From Chryseobacterium wanjuense (GTDB lineage Bacteria; Bacteroidota; Bacteroidia; Flavobacteriales; Weeksellaceae): a stretch of 64,000 nucleotides of DNA. The translations under genes and the position numbers were made by a program. Position 1 is the stretch's first letter, and each line of letters starts with the position of its first letter. The stretch is taken from the NCBI RefSeq assembly GCF_900111495.1, contig NZ_FOIU01000006.1, positions 41,072-105,071 on the forward strand, read 5' to 3'. The notes below the pieces were generated by a model. That model worked only from the letters and a program-made list of their open reading frames with translations, was not told the origin of the DNA and made no database searches. Below, one piece after another: positions 7,819 to 15,642 of this stretch.

Positions 7819-8313
7819 TTAGTGAAATTCTACCATTACCGCACCCGATTGATGATGAAGTATTTCCTTATTATAAAAATCGATATTGGTCTGGCTTTCC
7901 AGCGTGTCCCAAACCAGCTTCTGTAAAACGCCGTCTCCGATTCCGTGAACAATTTCCAGCCTTTTCAGATTGTGTTTTCTGCAAAATTCTATAGTTTGCA
8001 GTAATTTTTCTTTCTGGATAAAAAGTCTCTCGAAACTATCATAATCATTAGGATTTTTAACCAGATTAGGAAAGTGGAGATCCAAAACAAGATGATTTCG
8101 CTGATGCTTTTTTGAAATGTTTTTTTTGGGTTCCGGTTTTTTTACCACTTTAATATTTTCATAAATATCGGCATTTTTCGGAACCAGTTTCTCTTTCGGG
8201 TATTGATACGTAAACCCGAATTCATCTTTAAAAACGACAATATTTCCCTTAACGGAAGTTACAACCCCGCTCAGATCTTCATCTACCACAGAAACTTTAT
8301 CGCCTATCTTCAT
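7819..8313 (-). CDS. Smr-domain protein with N-terminal beta-barrel domain
   Basis: A 164-residue protein with a small KOW/SH3-like N-terminal segment (about 1-45, GDKVSVVDEDLSGVV) and a C-terminal Smr domain. The Smr signatures are LDLHF (77-81) and VHGIGDGVL (122-130). Smr domains are nucleic-acid-binding or nicking modules found alone or at the end of MutS2, and the stand-alone bacterial forms act in RNA or ribosome surveillance or have unknown roles. It opens the three-gene set Smr-DUF3822-rsmD. The assignment to the family is good; the substrate is unknown. Confidence 0.8.
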   Translation of the reverse strand: MKIGDKVSVVDEDLSGVVTSVKGNIVVFKDEFGFTYQYPKEKLVPKNADIYENIKVVKKPEPKKNISKKHQRNHLVLDLHFPNLVKNPNDYDSFERLFIQKEKLLQTIEFCRKHNLKRLEIVHGIGDGVLQKLVWDTLESQTNIDFYNKEILHHQSGAVMVEFH

Positions 8314-8411
8314 AACTTTATAAACACTAATAACACAAATATTTCACAAACCTTCACAAATTTCAATAGTGATATTCATGAAAAAAATTAGTAAAATTTG
8401 TGTTTTTAAAT

Positions 8412-8909
8412 TCAAATTTTCGGACCTAATTCAATAATTTCCAAATCCTTAATTTCTTCTCCGTCAACCACAAAACGCATCATCGTTCTCATCTTGTGCC
8501 ATCCCTGTTTTCCACAGGCTCCGGGATTGAGATGAAGCAAATTATTTTTCTCATCAAACATCGCTTTTAAAATATGCGAATGCCCTGAAATAAATAACTT
8601 CGGAGCTTTTTCAGCAATTTCTTTTTTCGCTAAAGGAGAATATCTTCCGGGATATCCGCCGATGTGGATCATTAAAACTTCTACATTTTCACAGAAAAAA
8701 CGATTCGCTTCAGGAAATTCTGAACGAATTTTTGCGTTATCAATATTTCCGTAAACTCCTTTTACGGGTTTAATTTTTTCAAGTTGTTCAATGACTTCCA
8801 TGCTTCCGAAATCTCCGCCGTGCCAGATTTCATCGGCTTGCCGGGCATAGTCTAAAATTCGGTCATCGATATAAGAATGAGAGTCGGAGAGAAGCAGGAT
8901 TTTAGTCAT
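8412..8909 (-). CDS. YfcE/MJ0936-type metallophosphoesterase
   Basis: A 165-residue calcineurin-like phosphoesterase containing all the metal-binding motifs: D9-x-H11, GGD (D33), GNID (54-57), the H82 region and GHSH (109-112). The size and the SDSH/GNID pattern match the YfcE subfamily of small phosphodiesterases. The physiological substrate is not clear. Its ATG overlaps the TAA of the upstream exported protein (TAATG), so the two are translationally coupled. Confidence 0.87.
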   Translation of the reverse strand: MTKILLLSDSHSYIDDRILDYARQADEIWHGGDFGSMEVIEQLEKIKPVKGVYGNIDNAKIRSEFPEANRFFCENVEVLMIHIGGYPGRYSPLAKKEIAEKAPKLFISGHSHILKAMFDEKNNLLHLNPGACGKQGWHKMRTMMRFVVDGEEIKDLEIIELGPKI

Positions 8910-9358
8910 TATCTAAACGTTCTTTCAGTAATATTTTCGTCGTATTTTTCTTTAAAAATCTGAACACGATCAGGATTCAGCTCACCATCACTGTTGATTA
9001 CTCTTTCCTTTAACAGCCATTTAACTAATTTTTCCATTCCCTTTCTGGAATTCATAAAATTTAAAATTTTCGTAAAATCTGTTGATTCTACTTTAGTTTT
9101 TTCAGTTAAGAAGTTCAATACATAATAGTCATCTTCCTGATATCTTGGAGTTTCGTTGTCCATGTATCTATACATCAGAATTTCCTCATCATCTTTCATG
9201 GTATAAAATGAATATTGTGCAACATTGATTTTTTCAGCTTTAAGGATCTGTTTTCCGTCCAGCAGAACTTTATCATCTTTAATCACAACTTCCTGAGAAA
9301 AATACAGGTTAAAACTTAATAATAATAAAAATACGGACAGTAGTTTTTTTGTTGTCAT
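8909..9358 (-). CDS. Small exported protein of unknown function
   Basis: A 149-residue protein with a clear signal peptide (residues 4-21, ending NLYFSQ). The mature part has strand-like and charged segments with many Asp, Glu and Lys, and no recognisable motif. It overlaps by two bases with the phosphoesterase and must share its transcript. A TATATTTG-type -7 box lies on the minus strand at 9381-9388, 23 bases before the start. I do not recognise the family; it is probably a periplasmic or surface protein. Confidence 0.65.
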   Translation of the reverse strand: MTTKKLLSVFLLLLSFNLYFSQEVVIKDDKVLLDGKQILKAEKINVAQYSFYTMKDDEEILMYRYMDNETPRYQEDDYYVLNFLTEKTKVESTDFTKILNFMNSRKGMEKLVKWLLKERVINSDGELNPDRVQIFKEKYDENITERTFR

Positions 9359-9462
9359 TTTTTAGTGTTTAATTTTTTTGCAAATATAGTTGTTGAAATT
9401 ATGATAGACAGATTTATTGCTTTAAAAATGAATTCTCTCAGTTTTATTTAAATGTTAGTAAT

Positions 9463-9615
9463 CGCAAAGGCGCAAATTATATAAAATAAAGAATATTTTA
9501 AGGCGCAAGGATTTTATCTTCGATAAAATTGTATAATGTTGAACTCTGCTGAAAATCTTTGATTTTCTTGCGTCTTAAAAAACGAGCAAAATTTAAAAAC
9601 CTTTGCGTCTTTGCG
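9463..9615. repeat. Nested hairpin intergenic repeat, copy 1
   Basis: The outer arms CGCAAAGGCGCAAA (9463-9476) and TTTGCGTCTTTGCG (9602-9615) are complementary with one mismatch. Inside is a second inverted pair (AAGGCGCAAG near 9500 and CTTGCGTCTT near 9568) enclosing two small hairpins, GATTTTATC/GATAAAAT and GAAAATC/GATTTTC. A second copy with the same architecture lies at 14612-14759. No reading frame is evident. This fills most of the 387-base gap before the serine hydrolase gene. Confidence 0.85.
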
Positions 9616-9745
9616 ATAACCAACAAAAAGTTTAGAAAAGTTAAATTACAAAAAATTAATTCTATTTTAATTTAATAAAAGTCTTTTATTGAGTTATCAT
9701 TAAATCTAAAGGTCATATTTAGTAAATTTGAGAAAATTTAAAAAA

Positions 9746-11290
9746 ATGAAGCAGAAACTTTCTTTTTTCCTTCTTCTTTTGACTGTAGCTATTTTCAATG
9801 CACAAGTTGAGGAGAAAAAACTGGACGAACTGATCCAGAGTACATTAAAAACTTTCGACGTTCCCGGAATGTCTGTCGGAGTGATCAAGGACGGGAAAAT
9901 CATTTATTCAAAAGGTTTCGGAGTACGTTCTTTAACGTCAAAACAACCGATGGATGATAATACGCTTGTCGGAATTGCTTCTAATTCTAAAGGTTTCACA
10001 TGTACAGCGCTTGCAATTTTAGCAGACGAAGGAAAATTGAACTGGGACGATAAAGTTTCAAAATATATCCCTGAATTTCAGATGTATGATCCGTATGTTT
10101 CTCAAAATGTTACCATTAAGGATTTGGTAACTCACAGAGCCGGATTAGGTTTGGGACAGGGCGATCTAATGTTTTTTCCTGAAGGCGGAAATATGACGGT
10201 AAACGATATTGTTCACAACGTGAGATATTTAAAACCTGAAAATCCTTTCAGAACAACCTTAGATTATAATAATATTATGTTTATTGTTGCCGGAGAAGTG
10301 ATTCACAGGGTTTCCGGCTTGAGCTGGGCAGAATTTATCGAACAGAGAATCATGAAACCAGTGGGAATGACCTCAAGTTTCGGAAGCTACAACAGAGCAA
10401 AAGCCGTAGCTAACAAAATCGATGCACATGCTCCGGTAGACGGAAAAGCGATCGCGGTTCCTCACGACTGGAACGAAACAGCCAACGCAGCCGGAGGAAT
10501 TATGAGTAATATCAAAGACATGACAACCTGGGCAGAATTTCTGTTGAATAATTTCACAACGAAAGACGGCAAAAAATTAGTTTCAGATAAAAATGTGCAG
10601 CAGCTGTGGAGTTTGCAGATTCCAAGTGGTGTTGCAGCGAAAAATCCGTATGATACAAGTTTTTATGGGTACGGACTGGGCTGGTTTTTAAGTGATGTTA
10701 AAGGTCACAAACAAGTTCAGCATACAGGCGGATTGATCGGAACAGTTACGCAGTTTACATTGATTCCTGATATGAAATTGGGAATTGTTGTGTTGACGAA
10801 TCAACAGTCTGGTGCAGCTTTCAACACGATTACCAATACCGTGAAAGATTCTTATCTGGGAGTGGCAGACAGAAACTGGCTGAAAACTTATAGCGAAAGA
10901 ATGGTAAAAGCGGAAGAAGGATTTAACAAACAAAAGAAAGAAGCTTTCGCAAAATCTGAAGCCTTTAAAAAAGATAAAAATCTTCAGCCTAAAGCGGAAC
11001 AATTCGTAGGAACTTACAATGATAAATGGTTTGGTGATGTTGAAATTGCCCAACAAGGAAGCGGATACAGGATTTCATGTAAAAGTTCTCCGAGATTAAA
11101 AGGTGAGTTGTTACCTTATTCCAACAATTCTTTCATCATCAAATGGGACGACAGAAGCTATGACGCCGATGCCTACATTATTTTCGATTATGATGAAAAC
11201 GGAAAAGCCCAGTCTGCAAGAGTAAAACCAATTTCTGATGTCACGGATTTCAGTTTTGATTTTGAGGATTTGGATTTGAGAAGAAAATAA
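9746..11290 (+). CDS. Secreted serine beta-lactamase-like hydrolase
   Basis: A 514-residue member of the class C beta-lactamase / penicillin-binding-protein-like hydrolases. The signal peptide is MKQKLSFFLLLLTVAIFNAQ. Catalytic motifs are SNSK (S79, K82), YNN (Y174-N176) and HTGG (326-329). The C-terminal section after about residue 400 is a separate beta-rich domain resembling DUF3471. Such proteins are often esterases or D-aminopeptidases, not true beta-lactamases, so no resistance function should be assumed. The start is ATG 9746: an in-frame TTG at 9728 is actually the end of a TAAATTTG -7 box (9723-9730). Confidence 0.88.
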   Translation: MKQKLSFFLLLLTVAIFNAQVEEKKLDELIQSTLKTFDVPGMSVGVIKDGKIIYSKGFGVRSLTSKQPMDDNTLVGIASNSKGFTCTALAILADEGKLNWDDKVSKYIPEFQMYDPYVSQNVTIKDLVTHRAGLGLGQGDLMFFPEGGNMTVNDIVHNVRYLKPENPFRTTLDYNNIMFIVAGEVIHRVSGLSWAEFIEQRIMKPVGMTSSFGSYNRAKAVANKIDAHAPVDGKAIAVPHDWNETANAAGGIMSNIKDMTTWAEFLLNNFTTKDGKKLVSDKNVQQLWSLQIPSGVAAKNPYDTSFYGYGLGWFLSDVKGHKQVQHTGGLIGTVTQFTLIPDMKLGIVVLTNQQSGAAFNTITNTVKDSYLGVADRNWLKTYSERMVKAEEGFNKQKKEAFAKSEAFKKDKNLQPKAEQFVGTYNDKWFGDVEIAQQGSGYRISCKSSPRLKGELLPYSNNSFIIKWDDRSYDADAYIIFDYDENGKAQSARVKPISDVTDFSFDFEDLDLRRK

Positions 11291-11325
11291 AAAGAAATTA
11301 AATTGAAGTTAATTATCAATAGGGA

Positions 11326-11346
11326 CGGGCTTTAGCCCGTCTTTCG
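11326..11346 (+). terminator. Terminator-like GC-rich hairpin after the serine hydrolase
   Basis: Perfect arms GACGGGCT (11326-11333) and AGCCCGTC (11336-11343) with a 2-base loop, then TTT. The stretch is unusually GC-rich for this window and resembles small dispersed hairpins of flavobacterial genomes, so it may be a repeat doubling as a terminator. Confidence 0.55.
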
Positions 11347-11429
11347 TTTTTGAAGAAAAGAGAGTGGCTTTAGCAAAATTTACTAATGAAAATTCACCAT
11401 TGACCATTCACTTTTAAAATTCACAATTA

Positions 11430-12320
11430 TTACTTTAATAGTTTCAAATCTTCTTCTGCTCTTGAAATTTCTGAATTTAAATGCTGTTTTTCGAAGAATT
11501 TTTTTAATTCAATTAAACGTTTTTTATTGTCGTATTGAAGACTTGAATTTAATTTTTGCTGACAAAGCGAACAGGCTCTTGCAAAATGAGAATCTGTTTC
11601 AGACAAGTTATTGGTGCCGTTCATCACACAATTGGCATTCAGGCAATGACTGATTCCAAACATATGTCCGATTTCGTGTGAACTTATTTTTAGCAATCGT
11701 TCGAGTCCTTCATTAGAGCCTGATTCGGTGAGATTTCCATTATAGAACCTAAACATGGATGTTACTCCAACGCCATCTTTGTAGGAGGCGAGTCCGAATA
11801 CATAATTCCATTCAGGTTTGGGGAAAAGATCCCTTTCTGTAATGCCCATAAAAACGACGGCATCGTTTGGTTTTCTTTTTATTAAAATACTGTCCAGAAC
11901 GTAACCGGCCGAGATTTGTTCCTGACTGTCATGACCCATTCTTCTGACAGATCTTGGAATAATACTGTTTGATAAAGACGGAAGAACTTTCGTTTCCAAT
12001 TGAAAATAAGTTTTCAGATATTCTTTTGTAAGCTCGATCTGTTTTTTCTGAAATTCATTGAAATCACCGATGGGCTGAAGGTAAATGGTATTTTTTCCAG
12101 CTTCGGGTTTTATTTTTTTTAATTTTTGAAAATCTTCAAAGCTCTGAAAATGCTCATTACGATTGTACCGCCATTCACCATATCTCGGTTTTTTGAGCTG
12201 TACATCGTTGATGGCAATAGTTTCAAAATAAGTTTTTTCCTTCTTTTGACATGAAAAAAGGATAAATATTGATAATAATGAAAAGTTTTTTACAATTAAT
12301 TTAAATTTTCCCCGGCTCAT
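11430..12320 (-). CDS. Lipoprotein archaemetzincin-type metalloprotease
   Basis: A 296-residue protein with an N-terminal lipoprotein signal (SIFILFSC, acylated Cys24) and an archaemetzincin zinc site. HEIGHMFGISHC gives H215, E216, H219, H225 and C226. Further cysteines at C231, C250 and C253 (CSLC) match the second, structural zinc site of the family. It is predicted to be a membrane-anchored periplasmic or surface aminopeptidase-like enzyme. I chose ATG 12320 because the longer open frame upstream only reads through sixA in another frame. The start overlaps the 3' end of sixA by 20 bases, so the pair is coupled. A hydrophilic C-terminal helix follows the catalytic core. Confidence 0.85.
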   Translation of the reverse strand: MSRGKFKLIVKNFSLLSIFILFSCQKKEKTYFETIAINDVQLKKPRYGEWRYNRNEHFQSFEDFQKLKKIKPEAGKNTIYLQPIGDFNEFQKKQIELTKEYLKTYFQLETKVLPSLSNSIIPRSVRRMGHDSQEQISAGYVLDSILIKRKPNDAVVFMGITERDLFPKPEWNYVFGLASYKDGVGVTSMFRFYNGNLTESGSNEGLERLLKISSHEIGHMFGISHCLNANCVMNGTNNLSETDSHFARACSLCQQKLNSSLQYDNKKRLIELKKFFEKQHLNSEISRAEEDLKLLK

Positions 12321-12777
12321 AAAAGAACAAAAGCTTCTTATTGGCGCCATCAAACTCTGCCCACGAATTGCAGTCGATCTCAAAACCCGCCACTCCGCAG
12401 GTCGGAAAATGGAAAATATCTTCGGAAATAGAATTGGCAAAATTCGATATTCCGTTGTTATGCGAGAAAAAAGCAACCGTATCATGGCTGTCATCCAGAT
12501 CATAAATTACCGATTCGAAATTGCTTTCCGAAGGATTGTAAAGTTTCTCATTCGTAATGATATTGATGTGATAGGCTTGATTGAAAATTTTGCACGTATT
12601 AAGGGCACGAACCGCCGGACTCGAGACAAAATAATCGATCGAAATTTGATTGTTTTTCATAAATCTTGACATGTGCATGGCTTCCTCTAAGCCTTTGTCT
12701 GCCAATGGTCTGTCAAAGTCCTCCGTTTCTTCCGGCCAGTCACTTTTTGCATGTCTTACGAGGATGAGTTTCTTCAT
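12301..12777 (-). CDS. sixA: SixA-like histidine phosphatase
   Basis: A 158-residue small histidine phosphatase with the catalytic LVRHAKSDW motif at its N-terminus (R8, H9) and a second conserved His in FFSHNNG. SixA dephosphorylates phosphohistidine on phosphocarrier or Hpt domains in E. coli; the target here is unknown. The start is ATG 12777, because upstream codons of the open frame encode Phe-rich AT-rich spacer. It is the first gene of a two-gene operon with the archaemetzincin. Confidence 0.83.
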   Translation of the reverse strand: MKKLILVRHAKSDWPEETEDFDRPLADKGLEEAMHMSRFMKNNQISIDYFVSSPAVRALNTCKIFNQAYHINIITNEKLYNPSESNFESVIYDLDDSHDTVAFFSHNNGISNFANSISEDIFHFPTCGVAGFEIDCNSWAEFDGANKKLLFFYEPGKI

Positions 12778-12877
12778 ATTATCGCTTTTTGGAAAAATAA
12801 AATTATAAAAAAAATAATGGAATAAAAACATGATTTATAAAAAAAAGTGTGTAGGGAATAAAATCATTAAAATTTAC

Positions 12878-12885
12878 TAAATTTG
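12878..12885 (+). promoter_or_regulatory. Candidate -7 box of ruvX-def, giving a nearly leaderless mRNA
   Basis: TAAATTTG fits TAnnTTTG and ends only 7 bases before the ATG at 12893, so transcription would begin almost at the start codon. No convincing -33 TTG is visible. Confidence 0.5.
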
Positions 12886-12892
12886 CAAACTT

Positions 12893-13309
12893 ATGGGGCA
12901 AATACTTGCAATAGACTATGGAAAGGCGCGTTGTGGCATCGCTGCGACGGATGACATGCAAATTATTGCAAGCGGTCTGGATACTATACAAACATCAGTT
13001 TTAATGGAATTTCTTAAAAAATATTTCATTGAAAACAAAGTGGATGAAGTAGTAGTCGGGCTTCCCGTAGATTTGAAAGGAAATGTTTCTGAAGTGGAAA
13101 CGCACATCTTAAAATTTATAGAAATTTTTCAAAAAGAATTTCCGGATGTTAAAGTAAACCGCTTCGATGAAAGATTTACATCCAAAATGGCTTCGTTTTT
13201 TATTTCCCAAAGCGGGAAAAGCAAAAAACAGAGACAGGAAAAGGGATTAATAGATAAAGTAAGCGCAACCATCATATTGCAGAATTTTTTAGAACAAAGA
13301 ACAAGATGA
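12893..13309 (+). CDS. ruvX: YqgF/RuvX-family ribonuclease H-fold nuclease
   Basis: A 138-residue RNase H-fold protein matching YqgF, annotated as putative Holliday junction resolvase RuvX and as a 16S pre-rRNA 5'-end processing nuclease. Conserved pieces are LAIDYGKARCGIA (Asp7), VVGLPVDLKGN and RFDERFTSK. Length is normal for the family. It overlaps def by four bases (ATGA), so the two are co-transcribed and translationally coupled. Confidence 0.9.
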   Translation: MGQILAIDYGKARCGIAATDDMQIIASGLDTIQTSVLMEFLKKYFIENKVDEVVVGLPVDLKGNVSEVETHILKFIEIFQKEFPDVKVNRFDERFTSKMASFFISQSGKSKKQRQEKGLIDKVSATIILQNFLEQRTR

Positions 13310-13878
13310 TTTTACCGATAAGAGCCTTTGGGGATCCAGTTTTAAGAAAAGTAGGTAAGGATATAGACAAAGATTATCCCGACTTACAACAGTTGATTGA
13401 TAATATGTTCGAAACCATGTACAGTGCAAATGGCATAGGGTTGGCTGCACCACAAATCGGGCTAGACATCCGTCTGTTTGTCGTAGATGTTTCTCCTCTT
13501 GCGGAAGATGAAGATTATGAGGATCTTAAAGATGAACTGACAGAATTTAAAAAAGTTTTCATTAATGCGAAAATTCTTGAAGAATCAGGCGAAGAGTGGA
13601 AATTCAATGAAGGATGTCTTTCTATTCCGGATGTAAGAGAAGATGTAAAAAGAAAAGGAACGATCGTTATCGAATATTATGACGAAAATTTTGTAAAACA
13701 TACAGAAACTTTTTCCGATATTAGAGCCCGCGTAATTCAACATGAATACGATCATATTGAAGGAATCTTGTTTACCGACCACCTGAGCGCTTTAAAAAAG
13801 AAGCTGGTAAAGGGTAAATTGACAAAAATTACTCACGGTGATGTAAGCATCAGTTACAAAATGAGATTTCCAAAATAA
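13306..13878 (+). CDS. def: Peptide deformylase
   Basis: Removes the formyl group from nascent N-terminal methionine using a metal ion. The 190-residue protein carries all three motifs: GIGLAAPQ (43-50), EGCLS (102-106, metal ligand C104) and HEYDH (146-150, metal ligands H146 and H150, catalytic E147). It overlaps ruvX by ATGA, and the DUF5606 gene follows 104 bases later. That ruvX-def-DUF5606-mazG order is common in Flavobacteriia. Confidence 0.95.
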   Translation: MILPIRAFGDPVLRKVGKDIDKDYPDLQQLIDNMFETMYSANGIGLAAPQIGLDIRLFVVDVSPLAEDEDYEDLKDELTEFKKVFINAKILEESGEEWKFNEGCLSIPDVREDVKRKGTIVIEYYDENFVKHTETFSDIRARVIQHEYDHIEGILFTDHLSALKKKLVKGKLTKITHGDVSISYKMRFPK

Positions 13879-13931
13879 TTAGAATCAAGGATAAAAAAAT
13901 AAAATAATAAAGCGCAAAAAGTTTCATACTA

Positions 13932-13943
13932 AGCTTGTCGAAG
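13932..13943. repeat. Short dispersed motif AGCTTGTCGAAG
   Basis: The 12-base motif recurs inverted at 35676-35687 and, shortened by one base, at 43407-43417, always between genes. It appears to be a fragment of a dispersed intergenic repeat. Confidence 0.4.
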
Positions 13944-13982
13944 TACTGAAAGCTGATTGCAGAATTTACAAAAAATAAAATT

Positions 13983-14540
13983 ATGCTGTTAGAAAAAATA
14001 ATTTCAATTTCTGGAAAACCAGGACTTTACAAATTAGTTTCGCAATTAAGAAACGGATTTATCATTGAAGATGTTACGTCTAAGAAAAAAGTGAGCATTG
14101 GCAATTCAAGCCAGGTAAGCTTATTAGACAATATCGCAATGTTTACAGTAGATAAAGAAGTTCCGTTATTTGAAGTTTTTGAAAATATTGCTAAAAACTT
14201 TGATTATAAAGAAGCAATCGGTCACAAATCTTCTGATGCTGAACTGAAAGAATTCATGACGGCTTCTCTTCCGAATTACGACAAAGAAAGAGTGTACGCT
14301 TCTGATATCAAGAAATTGGCTCAATGGTACAATATCCTTCAGAAAGCAGGATACATCACTCCTGAAAGCTTCATAAAAGCAGAGCCTGAAACTTTAGACG
14401 GCGAGCCGGCAGAAGAGGTAAGCATTGAAACTGAAGCTCCTAAAAAAGCTCCAAAAGCAGAAAAACCTGCAACTCCGAAAGTAAAAGCTACTTCTGCAGC
14501 CAAAGCTGCTCCAAAAAGCACACACACTAAAAAAGGATAA
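13983..14540 (+). CDS. DUF5606 family protein
   Basis: A 185-residue cytoplasmic protein. The first 130 residues match the DUF5606 family of Bacteroidetes, beginning LEKIISISGKPGLYKLVSQ and containing a predicted small beta-barrel and a helical part. The last 50 residues are a low-complexity Ala/Lys/Pro tail, probably disordered and suited to nucleic-acid or ribosome contact. It sits between def and mazG and is closed by a strong terminator. Function unknown. Confidence 0.75.
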   Translation: MLLEKIISISGKPGLYKLVSQLRNGFIIEDVTSKKKVSIGNSSQVSLLDNIAMFTVDKEVPLFEVFENIAKNFDYKEAIGHKSSDAELKEFMTASLPNYDKERVYASDIKKLAQWYNILQKAGYITPESFIKAEPETLDGEPAEEVSIETEAPKKAPKAEKPATPKVKATSAAKAAPKSTHTKKG

Positions 14541-14566
14541 TTCAATTATTTGAATTAAAAATACAG

Positions 14567-14593
14567 ACCTCGTCCTAAATGGCGAGGTTTTTT
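14567..14593 (+). terminator. Terminator after the DUF5606 gene
   Basis: Arms ACCTCG (14567-14572) and CGAGGT (14583-14588) followed by a T-run. Confidence 0.75.
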
Positions 14594-14611
14594 GTTTTTA
14601 AGTTGGTTCTT

Positions 14612-14759
14612 CGCAAAGGCGCAAAATTATTCCAACAGAATGTTTTTAAGACGCAAAGATTTTATCATCGATAAAATTGCATAACGTTATACTTTACTGA
14701 AAATCTTTGATTTTCTTGCGCCTTAAAAAAGAATAATAAAAAGATTTTGCGCCTTTGCA
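14612..14759. repeat. Nested hairpin intergenic repeat, copy 2
   Basis: The outer arms CGCAAAGGCGCAAAA (from 14612) and TTTTGCGCCTTTGCAA (to 14760) enclose an inner complementary pair (AAGACGCAAAG near 14648 and CTTGCGCCTT near 14715) and the same two small hairpins as copy 1. Much of the interior is identical to 9463-9615. It occupies most of the 328-base gap between the DUF5606 gene and mazG. Confidence 0.85.
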
Positions 14760-14868
14760 ATTGACCAATAAAATATAAGAAATCGGTTTAGGTTAAATTT
14801 TTTTGTTTCAAGACAAAAGGACATTCAAAAAGATTTACCTTAAATTTGTATCACTTGAATTCTATTGT

Positions 14869-15642
14869 ATGAATACCAAACAGGAAAAACTGGAAGCTTT
14901 CGGAAGATTATTAGACATTATGGACGATTTGCGCGAAAAATGTCCGTGGGATCAGAAACAGACCTTAGAATCGTTACGTCACTTAACTTTGGAAGAAACG
15001 TATGAACTTTCAGATGCTATTTTGCAGAATGATTTACAGGAAATAAAGAAAGAATTGGGCGATGTTTTACTGCATCTGGTTTTTTATGCTAAAATAGGTT
15101 CGGAGAAAGAAAGTTTCGATATTGCAGATGTCATTAATTCTTTAAATGAAAAACTAATTTTCCGTCACCCTCACATTTACGGAGATACTACCGTGAAAGA
15201 TGAAGAGGAAGTAAAACAGAATTGGGAAAAATTAAAATTAAAAGAAGGAAACAAATCCATTTTGGGCGGAGTTCCGAAAAGTCTGCCAAGTCTTGTGAAA
15301 GCCTACAGAATTCAGGATAAAGTAAAAGGAATTGGGTTCGAATTTCACGATGCGGAAGATGCCTGGAAAAAAGTGGATGAAGAAATTCAGGAATTCCATG
15401 CGGAAACGGATCTGGATAAAAAAGAGCAGGAATTGGGCGATGTTTTTTTCTCATTAATAAATTATGCCAGAATTTCAGGAATCAATCCGGATTCTGCGCT
15501 GGAAAGAACCAATCTGAAGTTTATCTCAAGATTCCAGAAAATGGAAGTGCTTGCAGTCGAAAAAGACCTGAAACTGGCAGATATGTCGTTGGAAGAAATG
15601 GATGTTCTTTGGGAAGAAGCAAAAATTTTAAATAAAAACTAA
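14869..15642 (+). CDS. mazG: Nucleoside triphosphate pyrophosphohydrolase MazG
   Basis: A 257-residue protein with two MazG domains. Each carries the metal-binding EExxE...ExxD signature: EETYE (42-46) with ELGD (62-65), and EEIQE (171-175) with ELGD (188-191). It hydrolyses nucleoside triphosphates to monophosphate and pyrophosphate, clearing aberrant nucleotides and influencing stringent signalling. ATG 14869 gives the normal family N-terminus; a TAAATTTG box (14841-14848) lies 20 bases upstream of it. Its stop overlaps the ATG of the following lipoprotein gene. Confidence 0.92.
   Translation: MNTKQEKLEAFGRLLDIMDDLREKCPWDQKQTLESLRHLTLEETYELSDAILQNDLQEIKKELGDVLLHLVFYAKIGSEKESFDIADVINSLNEKLIFRHPHIYGDTTVKDEEEVKQNWEKLKLKEGNKSILGGVPKSLPSLVKAYRIQDKVKGIGFEFHDAEDAWKKVDEEIQEFHAETDLDKKEQELGDVFFSLINYARISGINPDSALERTNLKFISRFQKMEVLAVEKDLKLADMSLEEMDVLWEEAKILNKN

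Noticed and set aside
9463..9615. CRISPR array
   Set aside because: The repeats are nested and inverted, not regularly spaced direct repeats with unique spacers, and no cas gene is in the window.
9728..9745. TTG start for the serine hydrolase
   Set aside because: The TTG is the last part of a TAAATTTG promoter box, and the ATG 18 bases later begins a proper signal peptide.
9746..11290. Beta-lactam resistance gene
   Set aside because: The family motifs are shared by many esterases and peptidases, and the C-terminal DUF3471-like domain is typical of those.
12318..12503. N-terminal extension of the archaemetzincin frame into sixA
   Set aside because: The extra 61 codons read the sixA gene in another frame and would bury the lipoprotein signal; ATG 12320 explains the protein without them.
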